From: Pomphorhynchus laevis
Taxonomy: Eukaryota; Acanthocephala; Palaeacanthocephala; Echinorhynchida; Pomphorhynchidae
DNA: 64,000 nt
Direction of reading: 5' to 3'
Assembly (NCBI GenBank): GCA_012934845.2
Contig: WNNJ02000950.1
Span: 178,112-242,111 of the forward strand
The notes below the pieces were generated by a model, which was not told where the DNA came from, searched no databases, and saw only the letters and a program-made list of their open reading frames with translations. Every line of letters begins with the position of its first letter. Within the stretch, counting starts at the first letter, position 1. Positions 12,676-23,805 of this stretch are shown here, piece by piece. Both the position numbers and the translations under genes were made by a program.

Positions 12676-13227
12676 GATTTTAGCCGTTTAGGCTACTTGC
12701 ATCGAAGATACAGTTGTGATCATTCTTTTAGTTGTAAAAAAGACTGTTGTCTTTAGCCCTTTTGGTATTTGGATCACCACAAAATATAGAACATGTTTAT
12801 AAAAATATGAATTTTGTTTATATATTTCATATATAAGTGAATAAATTGAAATTACACATTTTTACGATATTTTTAATTTATACTTCATAAATAAATAGTT
12901 ATTATATTAGAGACGAGTTTAGTTTAGCATACTTTACCATATTGTAGTGCAAAAAAGATAAACTTGTGAGATATTTTCACAACTAGTATTTAAAATTCCT
13001 CATTTTGTGGATAATTAATGAATTATTTTAAATGAATTATTTAAAACACAGCTAAATAAATCATAATTATGTTATAAAAAGCTGTTTATTTACAAGAGCA
13101 TCCATTGATGGGTCGTTTTCCTCGGGCACATTGTGAAGACACCCGTGTTGAAGAAAACATTTTACCCGTCTTCATAACGTCTAAAATATTGGCATCTTGC
13201 AAATCTGCCAACTGTAAAAGATGCAAC
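12676..13227. other. AARS 3' flank
   Basis: Contains the presumed AARS 3' UTR with AATAAA-like signals near 12840 and 12887. From about 13100 an unrecognised GC-richer patch leads into a 28-bp duplicated segment (AATCTGCCAACTGTAAAA..., near 13200-13255). Confidence 0.5.
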
Positions 13228-13395
13228 TAATCTGCCAACTGTAAAAAATGCAACTACTTTAGAATCTGTTGCCTCTGTAGCTGGGATAATGACTAGATTT
13301 GAGCGCGTGTGCAAGGCGTTTTGAATTAAACACTAATTCGATAAAAAGCTTTAGCCACAGCTTAGCCTTAATTCCATCGGCTCGGCTGCATTTTT
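13228..13395 (-). pseudogene. R2-type LINE RT fragment (copy 1)
   Basis: About 165 bases that are near-identical to 13930-14095, where the same strand encodes the RT finger region of an R2-type LINE. Frames are broken by small indels. Together with the next two entries it is the wreck of one or two insertions. Confidence 0.55.
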
Positions 13396-13452
13396 GACAA
13401 TTTGCTGATAATGTAAAAGCACCTATTAAAATTACATCAGTCGCACATAAAA

Positions 13453-13690
13453 TTACAAATGCAAACTTACCACGTTAAACCAAATGTTTCTGGTTTTCGG
13501 ATTTGTTGTTTTTCCGCTCTCATAATTATTACAAGTAACGGGGACCGACAAATGACAAAGTTTAACAAGTTTGTTAAATGTATTTAGAGTGACTTCTAAT
13601 AACGTTCGCTCAAATTTTGGTCCAAAAAACTCATTCTTACATGCAATACTCTGCATTCCTGCACTGTTACTTTTTCAAATAAAAACGCTG
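13453..13690 (-). pseudogene. R2-type LINE endonuclease-region fragment
   Basis: Encodes NEFFGPKFERTLLEVT...FNKLVKLCHL. I read this as the relic of the segment that in the better copy at 21.2 kb reads LGLWNKRLERTFFDVNVFN, from the C-terminal restriction-like endonuclease domain. Key acidic positions are changed and the piece is isolated, so it is non-functional. Confidence 0.45.
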
Positions 13691-13800
13691 GCTTAACTGC
13701 ATTTAGAACAGACTATACCTCGCCGTATGACAATCGTTGATAGATCTACTGTTTGATAGTAACAAGCAGTGATATGTGTTTCGTAATCGTTTCGATCTAG

Positions 13801-14154
13801 TCATGCAGAGAGGCAAATGAGAGTAGTTGCATTCGCACCACAAATACATCTAGATTTAGCAATTATCCTACGTGCAACATCGGCAATGCCAATTGAACGA
13901 ATGTTATCGTCATTTTTTGACAGATCCACTAATCTGCCAGCTGTGAAAGATGCAACTACTTTAGAATCCGTTGCCTCTGTAGCTGGGATAATGACTAGAT
14001 TTAAGCGCACATGTGCAAGGCGTTTTAAATTAAACACTAATTCGATGAAAAGCTTTAGCCACAGCTTAGCCTTAATTCCATCGGCTCGGCTCTTTTTGTA
14101 TTTCTTTTTTGCTGCACAAATAATTGCGCCCAAATCGATCACTTCAAATAACAA
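13801..14154 (-). pseudogene. R2-type LINE RT finger fragment (copy 2)
   Basis: The open frame contains SFTAGRLVDLSKNDDNIRSIGIADVARRIIAKS, the same block as AFTCSRLIAFEKKSGR-ICPIGV in the LINE at 19.4 kb (the RT motif 'R.I.L.K.....RPI.....RR...K'). It is truncated on both sides. The opposite strand is also open by chance, but its translation has no match that I recognise. Confidence 0.6.
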
Positions 14155-14159
14155 TGATT

Positions 14160-15074
14160 AATTGTTTCTAGAATCAGGAATGTTGGTTAGATATTTTACG
14201 AAACAGCTCGGCGGACTCAGGATAAAGTTCTTGTAATTTATCCATGACCGTCACTATTAATAATAGAATGACGATATTATACTTACTAATTCTATTTCTA
14301 CTAGCACAGCAGTCACATCAGGAATCTCTGTTTCTATAAATCAGTAAAATTTTGTTCTTCAATCTTTGGGTTTTTTTCTAAACAATTACGCTGTACCATT
14401 GTAAATACACAAACACCATATCCTATAATTGTTAATTACGTCGTATTAACAATTGTATATTGATTGGTTTACAAAATAAAACGAAGTTGTCTTTGCTATC
14501 GAAAACCTGGCGAAAATCATCAATGTTTTGGAGACTGAAGTGTCTGGACCACAATCATTCGAAGCTTAAATGTAGAATTGTGCCATCAGTTCAACAAATT
14601 CGATAATAGTAGCACATCATATTCAAATCTCGAACATATGCGGTCCTCACTAGATGAAAATATCACTCATGCCATTAATCGAAAGATCGAAATGGTGGAT
14701 CATTCGTCCATCATGTGTAGCAACCCAGGTGATTCTACACGCATCCATTATAGATTCTCTAATTTTGTGAAACTCTGTTTCCGCCAGTTGTTGTTCCGTT
14801 CATCCATTTTGGTGATGAAGATAGATCTGTTGATGCATGATCATCAATGTTTTACCCATTTGCATTATTTGTATCTCGCAGAGCACCCATTGCAATTAAC
14901 ACATTTCCTTTCAGACACTTAAACTCCTTTTGGCATTTGTGATATTGTATGTTAGAAGTAATTTACATGTAATGTAATTAGTTATCACTTTTGATCAAAA
15001 TCGTTTTAGTCCAAAATTGTAGGTAACTAATAATAAATCAGCGATCAAAACGACCAGATTGAATGTGATTTGGA
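14160..15074. other. Intergenic, no recognised gene
   Basis: An open frame at 14578-14922 has no recognisable motif and shows no splice or codon support. I consider it chance. Confidence 0.5.
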
Positions 15075-16790
15075 ACAGTCAATTCAAAATCGTCGTTTTT
15101 AAATTGTCGATCTGAAACTGTTTATCTGAAACTGTCGATTTAAAACTGTCGATCTAAAACTGTCGATTTAAATTACTCAATCTAAAACTGTATATTGAAA
15201 CTGTCGATCTAAAACTGTCGATTTAAAACACTCAATCTAAAACTGTATATTGAAACTGTCGATTTGAAGTGGTGATCTAAAATTGTCGATTTAAAACTTG
15301 TGATAGTAAACTGTCGATCTGAAACTGCCGATTCAAAACTTTCTATCTAAAACTATCGATCCAAAACTGTCGATCTGAAACTGCCGATTCAAAACTTTCT
15401 ATCTAAAACTATCGATCCAAAACTGTCGATTTGAAACTGTTAATCTGAAACAGTCGATTTGAAACTATCGATCTGAAACTGAAGATCTAAAACTGGCGAT
15501 TTAAAACTTATGATCTAAAACTGTCAATCTGAAACTCGATCTAAAACTGTCGATCTAACACTGTCGATCTAAAACTGTTGATCTATAACTGTCGATCTAA
15601 AACTGTTGATCTAAAACTGTTGATCTAAAACTGTCGATCTAAAACTGTTAATCTAAAACTGTCGATTTGAAACTATCGATCTAAAGCTGTCAATATTAAA
15701 CTGTCGATCTGAAACTGTTGATTTAAAACTGTCTATTTGAATTGGTAATTGAGGCTGTTGATCTAAAACTGTCGATATTAAACTGACGATCTGAAACTGT
15801 TGATTGAAAAATATCGATTTGAAACCGGCGATCTGAAACTGGCGATCTAAAACTGTCGATCTGAAACTGTTGATCTAACACGGTGTATCTGAAACTGTTG
15901 ATCTAAAATCGTCAATCTGAAATTGTCGATCTAAAACTGTCGATTTGAAACTGTCGATTTGAAACTGTCGATTTGAAACTGTCGATTTTAAACTGTCGAT
16001 TTTAAACTGTCGATCTGAAACAGTCGATCTGAAACTGTTGATCTGAAACGGTTGATCTGAAAGAGTCGATCTGAAACTGTTGATCTGAAACTGTCGATCG
16101 GAAACTATTGATTTGAAACTATCGATCTGAAACTGTCGATCTAAAACTGTATATCTAAAACTGTATATCTGAAACTATCTATTTGAAACTGGATAACTAA
16201 AACTCGGGATTTAAAATTGAATACCTAAAACTGGCGATTTGAAACTGTTGATCTGAAACTATTGATTTGAAAAACTGGCGATCTAAAACTGTCGATCTAA
16301 ACTGTTGATCTGAAACTCGATCTGAAACTATTAATTTGTAGCTGTCGATCTAAAACTGTATACTGAAACACTATATCTGAAACTATCGATTTGAAACTGG
16401 ATATCTAAAACTTGGGATCTAAAACTATTTGGAACCGGAAATCTAAAACTGTCGATTTGAAATCGGAAATCTAAAACTGTCGATCTGAAACTGTCGATCT
16501 GAAACTGTCGATATGAAACTGTCGATCTGAAACTGTCGATCTGAAACTGTCGATCTGAAACTGTCGATCTGAAACTGTCGATCTGAAACTGTCGATCTGA
16601 AACTGTCGATCTGAAACTGTCGATCTGAAAGTGTCGATCTGAAAGTGTCGATCTGAAAGTGTCGATCTGAAAGTGTCGATTTGAAATTGTCGATCTGAAA
16701 CTGTTGATTAAAAACTGTCGATATGAAACTATCGATATTAAACTATCGATACTAAACTGTCGATCTGAAGCCGTCGTTCTGAAATTGTTA
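15075..16790. repeat. 14-bp satellite array
   Basis: About 120 head-to-tail units of a 14-base motif, CTGTCGATCTGAAA. The block 16480-16690 is almost pure, while the flanks carry substitutions and occasional indels (GAAACTGTTGATC, AAAACTGTCGATT). The purest units in the middle-right and the decayed edges are typical of an array homogenised from inside. No open frame spans it. Confidence 0.95.
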
Positions 16791-17199
16791 AAAAAATGTT
16801 TTTAATCCTTAAAATATCAAATGTTTTATCGTATAATTTAATATCATAAATTTAAAAGCATAATTAATGCCATAAACACAAATGTCAAATGTTAATTAAT
16901 GTCTTTAACATTAAAGCAAGCATATTAATGTCACCACTGTAATATGATAAATTATAGTTTATAATAAATATATAGCAAAATGCATGCAAAACTGCCTTCA
17001 AATCTGAAATTGTATTGTGCTACGTGCTGATAAGAATGTCATGCGTGATAATTCCAATTAAAATCGTTATACTAAATGATGAGGTCGTCACAGTATGTCA
17101 GCTCAAAGAAGTAGATGCTACTAATATATACATATATTTACACATATCCTTGTTATTGCGAAAGTGTACGGTACTTTTCTTATTTCGTTTTATTTACAC

Positions 17200-17408
17200 G
17201 TCCAACTTACGTCCGCCATGACGATGGACTGAGCATGTGAGTTGAAAGCACAAATGTCAATGACCGTTTCATTTCAGAAATTATTTAAAACCATCATACG
17301 AATTTTATTTATACATCCACCATAACGATGGACTGAGCATGCGAGTTGAAAGCACAAACGTCAATGACTGTTTCATTTCAGAAATTCTTTTACTAAAAAG
17401 TCCATCAT
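17200..17408. repeat. Two-copy tandem repeat, ~107-bp period
   Basis: Both copies contain GATGGACTGAGCATG, GAGTTGAAAGCACAAA and TTTCATTTCAGAAATT in the same spacing, with about 10% divergence. Confidence 0.8.
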
Positions 17409-18106
17409 ACCATCCTATCCTAATATAGTTTTGCCGCTGCTCTGCATTATACGATGTGCTTAAATCACCACAGGGGCATTCATCACAACTCATATATTAT
17501 GATGAGTTCATCAAAACTACATAATAAGGCGTCTTCAGCACTGTTTGAATCACCGCAAGTACATTCTACCTCTTTATTTATTGTCCATCAGATTATGCGC
17601 AATATCAGAAGCATATTTCAATGAATTAATTAAATTAAATGCTTTAATTATTGATTTAAGTGATTCTTTATCGTTAATATTCATTAAACCTTTTATTTGT
17701 TTTATATTTCTACATTATTCGCTTCATCGTACAACATGATTTGCCCCATTATCGTCGTGCAATTCTCAAAAATCTTTTTGGAAAGCGTTTTCACCAAATT
17801 TAAGACTCAACCAGATCCGCGACTCCAAAACCACCGAAGCGAGTTTTAATTTTTTATTTTCTACATTTCCTGATTTAAAATCTCACTAAGTGATCTTAGT
17901 ATGTTGTTTCTAAAGCCAATGAACCATACTGCATTACCAGAATACGCTCTCTGTATAAAGGTATACTTGCTTTGAATTAAATCTATAAAAGTGAAATATA
18001 CAATTTGCGGTTCATCCCTTTGCTACATCAAAAAATTATATATTGACTGTGTCAACTCTTCAATTTTCTGCAGTACCACATATTGACGGTATTCACCTGC
18101 TTGACG

Positions 18107-18135
18107 TAAGCAATATTGGTAAACAATATTGCTTA
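18107..18135. repeat. 12-bp stem hairpin
   Basis: TAAGCAATATTG (18107-18118) is exactly complementary to 18124-18135 across a 5-base loop GTAAA. Host or element origin is unknown. Confidence 0.6.
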
Positions 18136-18349
18136 TCATGTTTACGGTATTTACCTTACTCAATGTTTTATTTAGCCTGAATTTCTAAATATGTGGCTAG
18201 CTTGACATACTAACTCGGACGAGTGACATCTTACATTTGCTTGTGTTATTATTATTCTGCCACCACTAATTGAGCACAGAGCTCGTTAATAGATGGGATC
18301 ACACAAACAATTAAATTAAATACAGACATGTCTCAACAAATCATTAACC

Positions 18350-18746
18350 CAATATAGATCGTCTAATAACCATAGAATGATCTCTGTTCTGGCACTTCTT
18401 AAACTGGCTCATTGTAGATTAGTAGACTGTTGAAGCCAGAAGTATGTTCTAAAATCAAACAACACGCGTAGATAGGCGACATGTTCGTTCGTGTGTGATG
18501 GATTAATGGAGTTTGTAGCATCATCGGGTGACTACGCAAATGAGGCAAGTCTCGAAGGTGTAGCAGGTTACTAAGAGGATGGCTCCTGTCGTGAAGTATA
18601 TACCATACAAGGATCAAATCTACACGATCACTCATATACATTAATGTAGGAACTTCAAGAACATTTAGGCCTAAGATTAGGACATATGTTCTAAATTTCG
18701 ATCGAGCTTGATAGCACGTGTAAATATACCTTCGAGACGTATACAT
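18350..18746 (-). pseudogene. CR1/Jockey-like LINE C-terminal fragment
   Basis: The frame 18746-18399 contains LGLNVLEVPTLMYMSDRVDLILVWYIL and DLPHLRSHPM, followed by a decayed SFN-like end. This parallels the C-terminal 'L..P.L.YRR.R.D.I..YKIL' block of CR1/Jockey LINE proteins, and of the copy at 22.0 kb in this window. No RT core is attached. Confidence 0.5.
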
Positions 18747-18817
18747 TCACTGATTGCAATTGGGTAATAACTGGGTGAGCAATAGATAAGAATCGGTAGT
18801 ACCAAATCAAATACAGG

Positions 18818-19020
18818 TTGAACCAAACATTGACTATCGTTGAATCAAACATTCCTTCTAGCTATCACCCCATTTCACTTCTCGCTACTATTTCCAAGCT
18901 CTTAGAACGCCTTATCTTAATAAATATCAACGTTTATCTCTCTTCATCCAATCTGAATCATCTCTCCAATTTGCAGTCAGACGCCTTCTGTTATCCGAAC
19001 GTCAGTGTTTGTCTGTCATT
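18818..19020 (+). pseudogene. LINE reverse transcriptase fragment
   Basis: Encodes VESNIPSSYHPISLLATISKLLERLI and NLQSDAF, the conserved RT blocks 'P..YRPISLL..ISK.LER' and 'QSGF'. It is opposite in orientation to the piece just before it, so these are separate insertions. It is truncated before the catalytic YADD. Confidence 0.7.
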
Positions 19021-19407
19021 GAACTCGGGACTCCTAGAGTAACTTGATTCGCAAACTGCCGCTACAACCCAACGTTGGTCAGATGGTTACAATTTGTATT
19101 TTTGCCAAGATTGATAAGTTATGTAGTCACATTCGTTATGAGTTCTATTTATTTCTAATTTCAGGAAGATAAATTCTAGCTTATCCAGTGATGAAAAATG
19201 TAAGGTTTATGACATAAAATGAAACCTTTGAGAACCTATTGCCCTCAGGCGTCATCAATTGCACAGCAAACAATTCGATTTTAAATGAGAATTCCTTTCG
19301 TTCAATTTGCAGTGAGAAGTTATTTTCCAAAGTTAGTTCCAGAGTAACGCGTTATAATTATCGGATTTTTTAGGTTCATTATTATTACTGTTTCAACATC
19401 AGAAATA

Positions 19408-20613
19408 TTGTTATCGTCACAATTTCCTGGTTCAATAATGCATCACGCAAGCAGATTTTATGTTTTGGACAAAACTTGTATCATCTCTGCATGTGAACAA
19501 ACTAAGGGTGGTGCAGGGCCTTCTGGACTTGATTCGACATCTTGGCGGAGCATGCTTACACGTTTTGGTTCACAGTCTCAAACTTTAGCAAAAGCTCTCA
19601 TTCGCTTCGCGATTTGCATCACTACCGAATCTGTATTAGCCAAAACGTTAAATGCATTTACGTGTTCCCGTCTCATAGCCTTCGAAAAGAAAAGTGGGAG
19701 AATATGCCCAATCGGGGTGTGCAACACTGCAGGAATAATAATTAGTAAAGCGATTCTTACGTTTGTTCGCGACGACATGCAAGACGTCGCGGGAACAGCT
19801 CAAACAGCTGCAGGGCAAAAGTGTGGGATCGAATACACGGTACACTCACTCCGAAAAACATATAACGCCAATCCAGACGGCTGCCTTCTCACAATAGATG
19901 CAATTAACGCCTTCAATTCCGTAAACAGACAAGCTGCCCTCCACAACCTCGACTTTGTATGTCCGTCACTGTCATGCGTTATGCATAACCTATATCAAGA
20001 GCCTATGACGCTCACTCTTGGTTCCGACTGCTTACTCTCAGAAGAGGGATTTACCCAAGGCGACCCCTTTGCGATGCCTTGCTTTTCCCTCGCGTCCTTG
20101 CCCCTTATAGACAAAATACGCAAAATTGCACCCAACGTACACAAAGTATGGTACGCTGACGACGCGAACTTTGTTGGTTGCCTCAATGACATAGCAAACG
20201 TTTGGAAAGCACTAATAACAGAAGGACCAAAGTACGGTTACGTTGTCAATGCAGCCATGTCACAACTCTTGTCTCACCATCCTCTGAGCATTGAGCAGTT
20301 CCCAACGACTGACATCAAAATTAGATGTGATGGCATACGTATTCCTGGATCCGCGGTGGGTTCTGTCGACTACGAAGCAGTTATTGTCAAACAATGTGTA
20401 GATACTTGGCAAAATCTAATTGAACGTTTAGTCGACGTGGCGAAAATCGACTCACAAGTCGCATATTCAGGCTTGACACATGCAATACAAGCAAAATGGA
20501 CCTATATCACACGGACTATCCAGTGCGATTACGAAATGTTGCGAGGCGTATCTGAGACCTTAAGGAGTGCTTTTTTCAATGAAACTACTCAATGGCTAAT
20601 TGAAAATGAATAG
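19408..20613 (+). CDS. R2-type LINE reverse transcriptase part
   Basis: A 401-codon frame. Residues near 34-42 read GGAGPSGLD. The finger block SRLIAFEKKSGR is followed by LLTIDAINAFNSVNR (RT A box, D present), EEGFTQGDPFAM (B box) and VWYADDANFVG (catalytic YADD). The thumb includes GPKYGYVVNA and the later block QAKWTYITRTI. A TAG at 20611-20613 interrupts the protein between NE and KMILMSPLKMGGLGI; the frame is the same on both sides. The domain order and the single stop suggest a recently inactivated element. Confidence 0.85.
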   Translation: MLSSQFPGSIMHHASRFYVLDKTCIISACEQTKGGAGPSGLDSTSWRSMLTRFGSQSQTLAKALIRFAICITTESVLAKTLNAFTCSRLIAFEKKSGRICPIGVCNTAGIIISKAILTFVRDDMQDVAGTAQTAAGQKCGIEYTVHSLRKTYNANPDGCLLTIDAINAFNSVNRQAALHNLDFVCPSLSCVMHNLYQEPMTLTLGSDCLLSEEGFTQGDPFAMPCFSLASLPLIDKIRKIAPNVHKVWYADDANFVGCLNDIANVWKALITEGPKYGYVVNAAMSQLLSHHPLSIEQFPTTDIKIRCDGIRIPGSAVGSVDYEAVIVKQCVDTWQNLIERLVDVAKIDSQVAYSGLTHAIQAKWTYITRTIQCDYEMLRGVSETLRSAFFNETTQWLIENE

Positions 20614-20616
20614 AAA

Positions 20617-21372
20617 ATGATCCTGATGTCTCCTCTAAAAATGGGTGGGTTGGGAATATTTGATCCAGCAATAACCGCTCAAACAGACTACGAATCCTCA
20701 AAGACAATCAGTGGCACATACTATTCCGGTTTAATCGGACAAGCATTGAGAAACATACAATTAAAAACGATCGATCAAATTACGGCGCAGCCTAAAAACA
20801 TACATCATCATAGGCTGTCAGAGGCACTTTACCTTATGGACACCGTTGTTCTGACGGCCGTCAATCATGCTCAAAGAGACGGAGCATCTTCATGGCTCAG
20901 CGCCCTCCCTCTGAAAAACGAACGCTTTTGTATGTCATCAAGGGAGTTCACAGATGCCATTTCTGCTCGCTATGGGCAAACCCCAAGTGACTTGATCGGC
21001 AAATCATGCTCTTGTGGTGAAGAAATCACGGTGAGCCACGCACTCTCATGCAGATTGGGAGGATTACCGTCAATCAGACACGACTCCGTCCGAGATAAAA
21101 TTTCAAAAGAAATATCCACCATTTGCTGTGATGTAGTAATAGAACCAAACCTACTACCGGTCCCTGACACCCTAAAATTTGTCGCAACATCAACAAGTCG
21201 AGCCACCGGGGCAAGGCTGGGCATATCCTGTTTGGGCCTGTGGAACAAGCGATTAGAGCGGACGTTCTTTGACGTCAACGTGTTTAACATCTTTGCTCAG
21301 TCGTTCGTCAACCGATCAGTGGACGCATCCTTCCAGCACAATGAATCACGTCAAATATTCAGAAAGAATTAA
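20617..21372 (+). CDS. R2-type LINE zinc finger and nuclease part
   Basis: Continues in the same frame after the TAG. It contains MGGLGIFDPA, GASSWLSALPLKNERFCMS, then CSCGEEITVSHALSC (C-x-C...H....C finger), RHDSVRDKI and GLWNKRLERTFFDVNVF. The CCHC followed by RHxxxxD is the signature of the R2-type restriction-like endonuclease. The expected 'ARADI'-type acidic residue region reads GARLGIS, so one catalytic acid may be lost. A frameshift near 21340-21346 moves the reading to YSERIKAIERGRF. A second near 21430 leads to GKETGTLFRRI, and the frame closes near 21600. Confidence 0.8.
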   Translation: MILMSPLKMGGLGIFDPAITAQTDYESSKTISGTYYSGLIGQALRNIQLKTIDQITAQPKNIHHHRLSEALYLMDTVVLTAVNHAQRDGASSWLSALPLKNERFCMSSREFTDAISARYGQTPSDLIGKSCSCGEEITVSHALSCRLGGLPSIRHDSVRDKISKEISTICCDVVIEPNLLPVPDTLKFVATSTSRATGARLGISCLGLWNKRLERTFFDVNVFNIFAQSFVNRSVDASFQHNESRQIFRKN

Positions 21373-21791
21373 AGCGATCGAGCGCGGCAGGTTCATTCCG
21401 CTAATTTTATCCTCTTCTGGTAGCATTGGGTAAAGAGACAGGCACCTTGTTCAGACGAATCACATCAGTTCGCACACAACGAGGTATTACGAAATATGCG
21501 CATGTCATCACAAACATCAAACGCCGCGTTTCCTTTGAAATTGCTCGAACAGCATATGCCTGCCTTCGAAGTCCAAGAGGAAACAGAGAAGGCAGCACAT
21601 AAGGTAGTGAACGCCTTGTTTTAAAAATCAACTACAACTTTGACAGTGAAAGTTATGTATTGGCCCATTTGCGGGAACCCCATTCTTGTAAATTATAATA
21701 ATAATTATTATTAAAAAATGTTTCAACAGCACAAAAGCATGGCTTAATTGGCTGGTTCACTGCAGAAAAAAAAGAAAATATAATAAAAGTA

Positions 21792-23700
21792 TCACAAATA
21801 CGAAAAAGCAGCTTTCCTCATGACATCCTCCATCCGTAATTTCTTTTTAAATTCGTTGATATTGCTACTGCACACTGTTGACTCTCCAAGCCTATTCCAC
21901 AGAGATACAACTCGCCGATCAAATTGGACAGCTCGTGATTTTCTTATCCTTTCACGTCGCAGGGTTAAACCATGGCCTCGAAGGATATTGGATGAGCGCA
22001 AATGAAGGCAATCTCGAAGTGGATAATCCGATTCATTAAGAATTTGCCAGATCATATTTATATCGATGTACCGGCGGGTCCACGTGACAGTCTCAAGTCT
22101 AAGTGCTTTTAATCGATCAGGGTACGACAAAAATTTCAGTTGCGGTGCTAGCTTGGTAGCTCTATGAAGTACCCTCTCTGAACTAATATGTTCTTTTGAA
22201 TTTTGGGGATACACACGGCGCAGCATATAGAAGACGGCTCAACACATGAGCAAAGATTAGCGGACGTAGGGCAAATTGATTGAGTGTAATGAAAGTGCGT
22301 CGAAGTAGACCGATTGTTTTCAACGCATTTGAACAAGCATGTCCAGTATGTGTAATGGTACTCAAGTCACTGTTTATCCACACTCCCAAGTCATTATATT
22401 TGCTCACTCGTTCTATATCACTGCTTTGAAAGCTATAATTAGCTGAAGATTGAGCATTTCCGCCACAAACACGTAAATGTTTGCATTTTGATATATTGAC
22501 AATCAACCTATTGAGCAGAGCCCAATTTTCGACTTCATCGATATCCCGTTGCAATACAACTATATCACTGGTTTAACGAATTGCCCTCCAGATTTTCAAA
22601 TCGTTTGCATATAAAAGCATCCGAGAATCAATAAATTCCGGGAAATCGTTAATGTAGACACTAAATAACAATGGACCCGATACCGAACCTTGAGGCACCC
22701 CAATATGGCATGGCCGCGAATAAGAGTCAAAATTATCTACATGCACACAATAACTACGATTGCTTAAAAACGATTCAATCCATCTCGCAAGCAAAAATGG
22801 AATGTCACTTTTCTCTAGTTTATTTAGGAGGAATCAATTGTCTACTCTGTCAAATGCCTTAGAGAAATCGAAGAATATGATGTCAGTAGCAATGGATACG
22901 GCTTTATTAGCTGACCAATCAAGATGGGTTGCGAGTAGATTGGTGACTGTCGAATAACCCTTACGAAAACCATGTTGCTCAGAAGCTATTACATTATTTT
23001 CACTATAAAACTTGACCATATAACAATGTATAATTTGCTCTAACATTCTACAACATAAGCAAGTAATACTTACTGGTCTATAATTGTCTACTGAAGATCT
23101 ATCACCCTTTTTGAAGATGGGGTGAATGATCGATTGTTTCCACTCTTTTGGAAGAGTCGTATCAATAATAGATTGTCGAAATATGTTACAAAGTGGTGTA
23201 TATATTGAGTCTGCTATTCGACGAAGATATATCGAAGGTAACAAATCAGCACCTTTGGAGTTTGTCTCTTTAAGACGATGCAGTTCAGCTAAAACTTTCT
23301 CAGGAGTTATCAAATTAGCTGTGTCTAAACTAGGATATGAAACACTAGCACCTCTTATCGTCTCACTGTTCTGGATAGGTTCAGAATACTCGTTTGTAGT
23401 CTCTCCGTTCAAGTAAAAATGTCTTGAGAACATCTCAGCAAGGTCGTCTTCAATAGCGCTATCAAAATATTGGCCAATTGTTTTATTAGCGTTCCTACTA
23501 CTATTCACATATAGAAAGAGAGCTTTGGGATCATGTCTACAACTATGAGCTAGACCATTTTCAAATAAATATCGCTTATGTCGTTTTAAAGAATTGAAAA
23601 AATTTCTCGCCTGCTTATAAACACCATATTCACAAAACCCACCCTTAAAGCATTTGAAACTGGAGTCACAAGCCTTCATCCCAGTAGCCAGCTCATTATC
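21792..23700 (-). pseudogene. CR1/Jockey-like LINE reverse transcriptase and C-terminus
   Basis: In order on the - strand: PLCNIFRQSI, LPKEWKQSIIHPIFKKGDR, NYRPVSITCLCCRMLEQII, SEQHGFRKGYST, FDFSKAFDRVDN (RT A box), HIGVPQGSVSGPLLFSVYIND (B box) and MLLYANDLKIW. The catalytic YADD has become YAND. In-frame stops lie near 22834 and 22573, and a frameshift lies near 22200. The C-terminal block LSYPDRLKALRLETVTW...RRYIDINMIWQIL...FDRRVVSLWNRLGE ends at about 21792. This layout is CR1/Jockey-like. The changed catalytic residue and stops show it is dead. Confidence 0.85.
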
Positions 23701-23805
23701 AAACCAACGAGCGCTTTTCCAAGAATTTTACCATTAGAGAATAAAGCATCACGCTAAAATTATCTCAGGCCTCGTCAACTCCGACAACAGCCAGATCAGG
23801 TTAAC

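Larger units (their letters stand above)
16791..18349. other. Intergenic region with a 105-bp tandem pair
   Basis: No gene recognised. Two direct copies of a roughly 100-base segment (17200-17298 and 17311-17408; shared core ACGATGGACTGAGCATG) lie side by side. Short open frames here have no motif support. Confidence 0.6.
19380..21713 (+). mobile_element. R2-type LINE with restriction-like endonuclease
   Basis: A nearly continuous pol reading: RT followed by a CCHC finger and a restriction-like nuclease, as in R2/NeSL-type non-LTR retrotransposons. It ends close to an (AAT)n-like tract at 21690-21713, which is a plausible 3' tail. The 5' end is unclear, since the similarity fades upstream of about 19380. 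One in-frame stop and two frameshifts were found, so the copy is recent but inactive as read. Confidence 0.8.

Noticed and set aside
13817-14161. Forward open frame of 114 codons
   Set aside because: Antisense to the R2-type RT fragment, with no recognisable motif on this strand.
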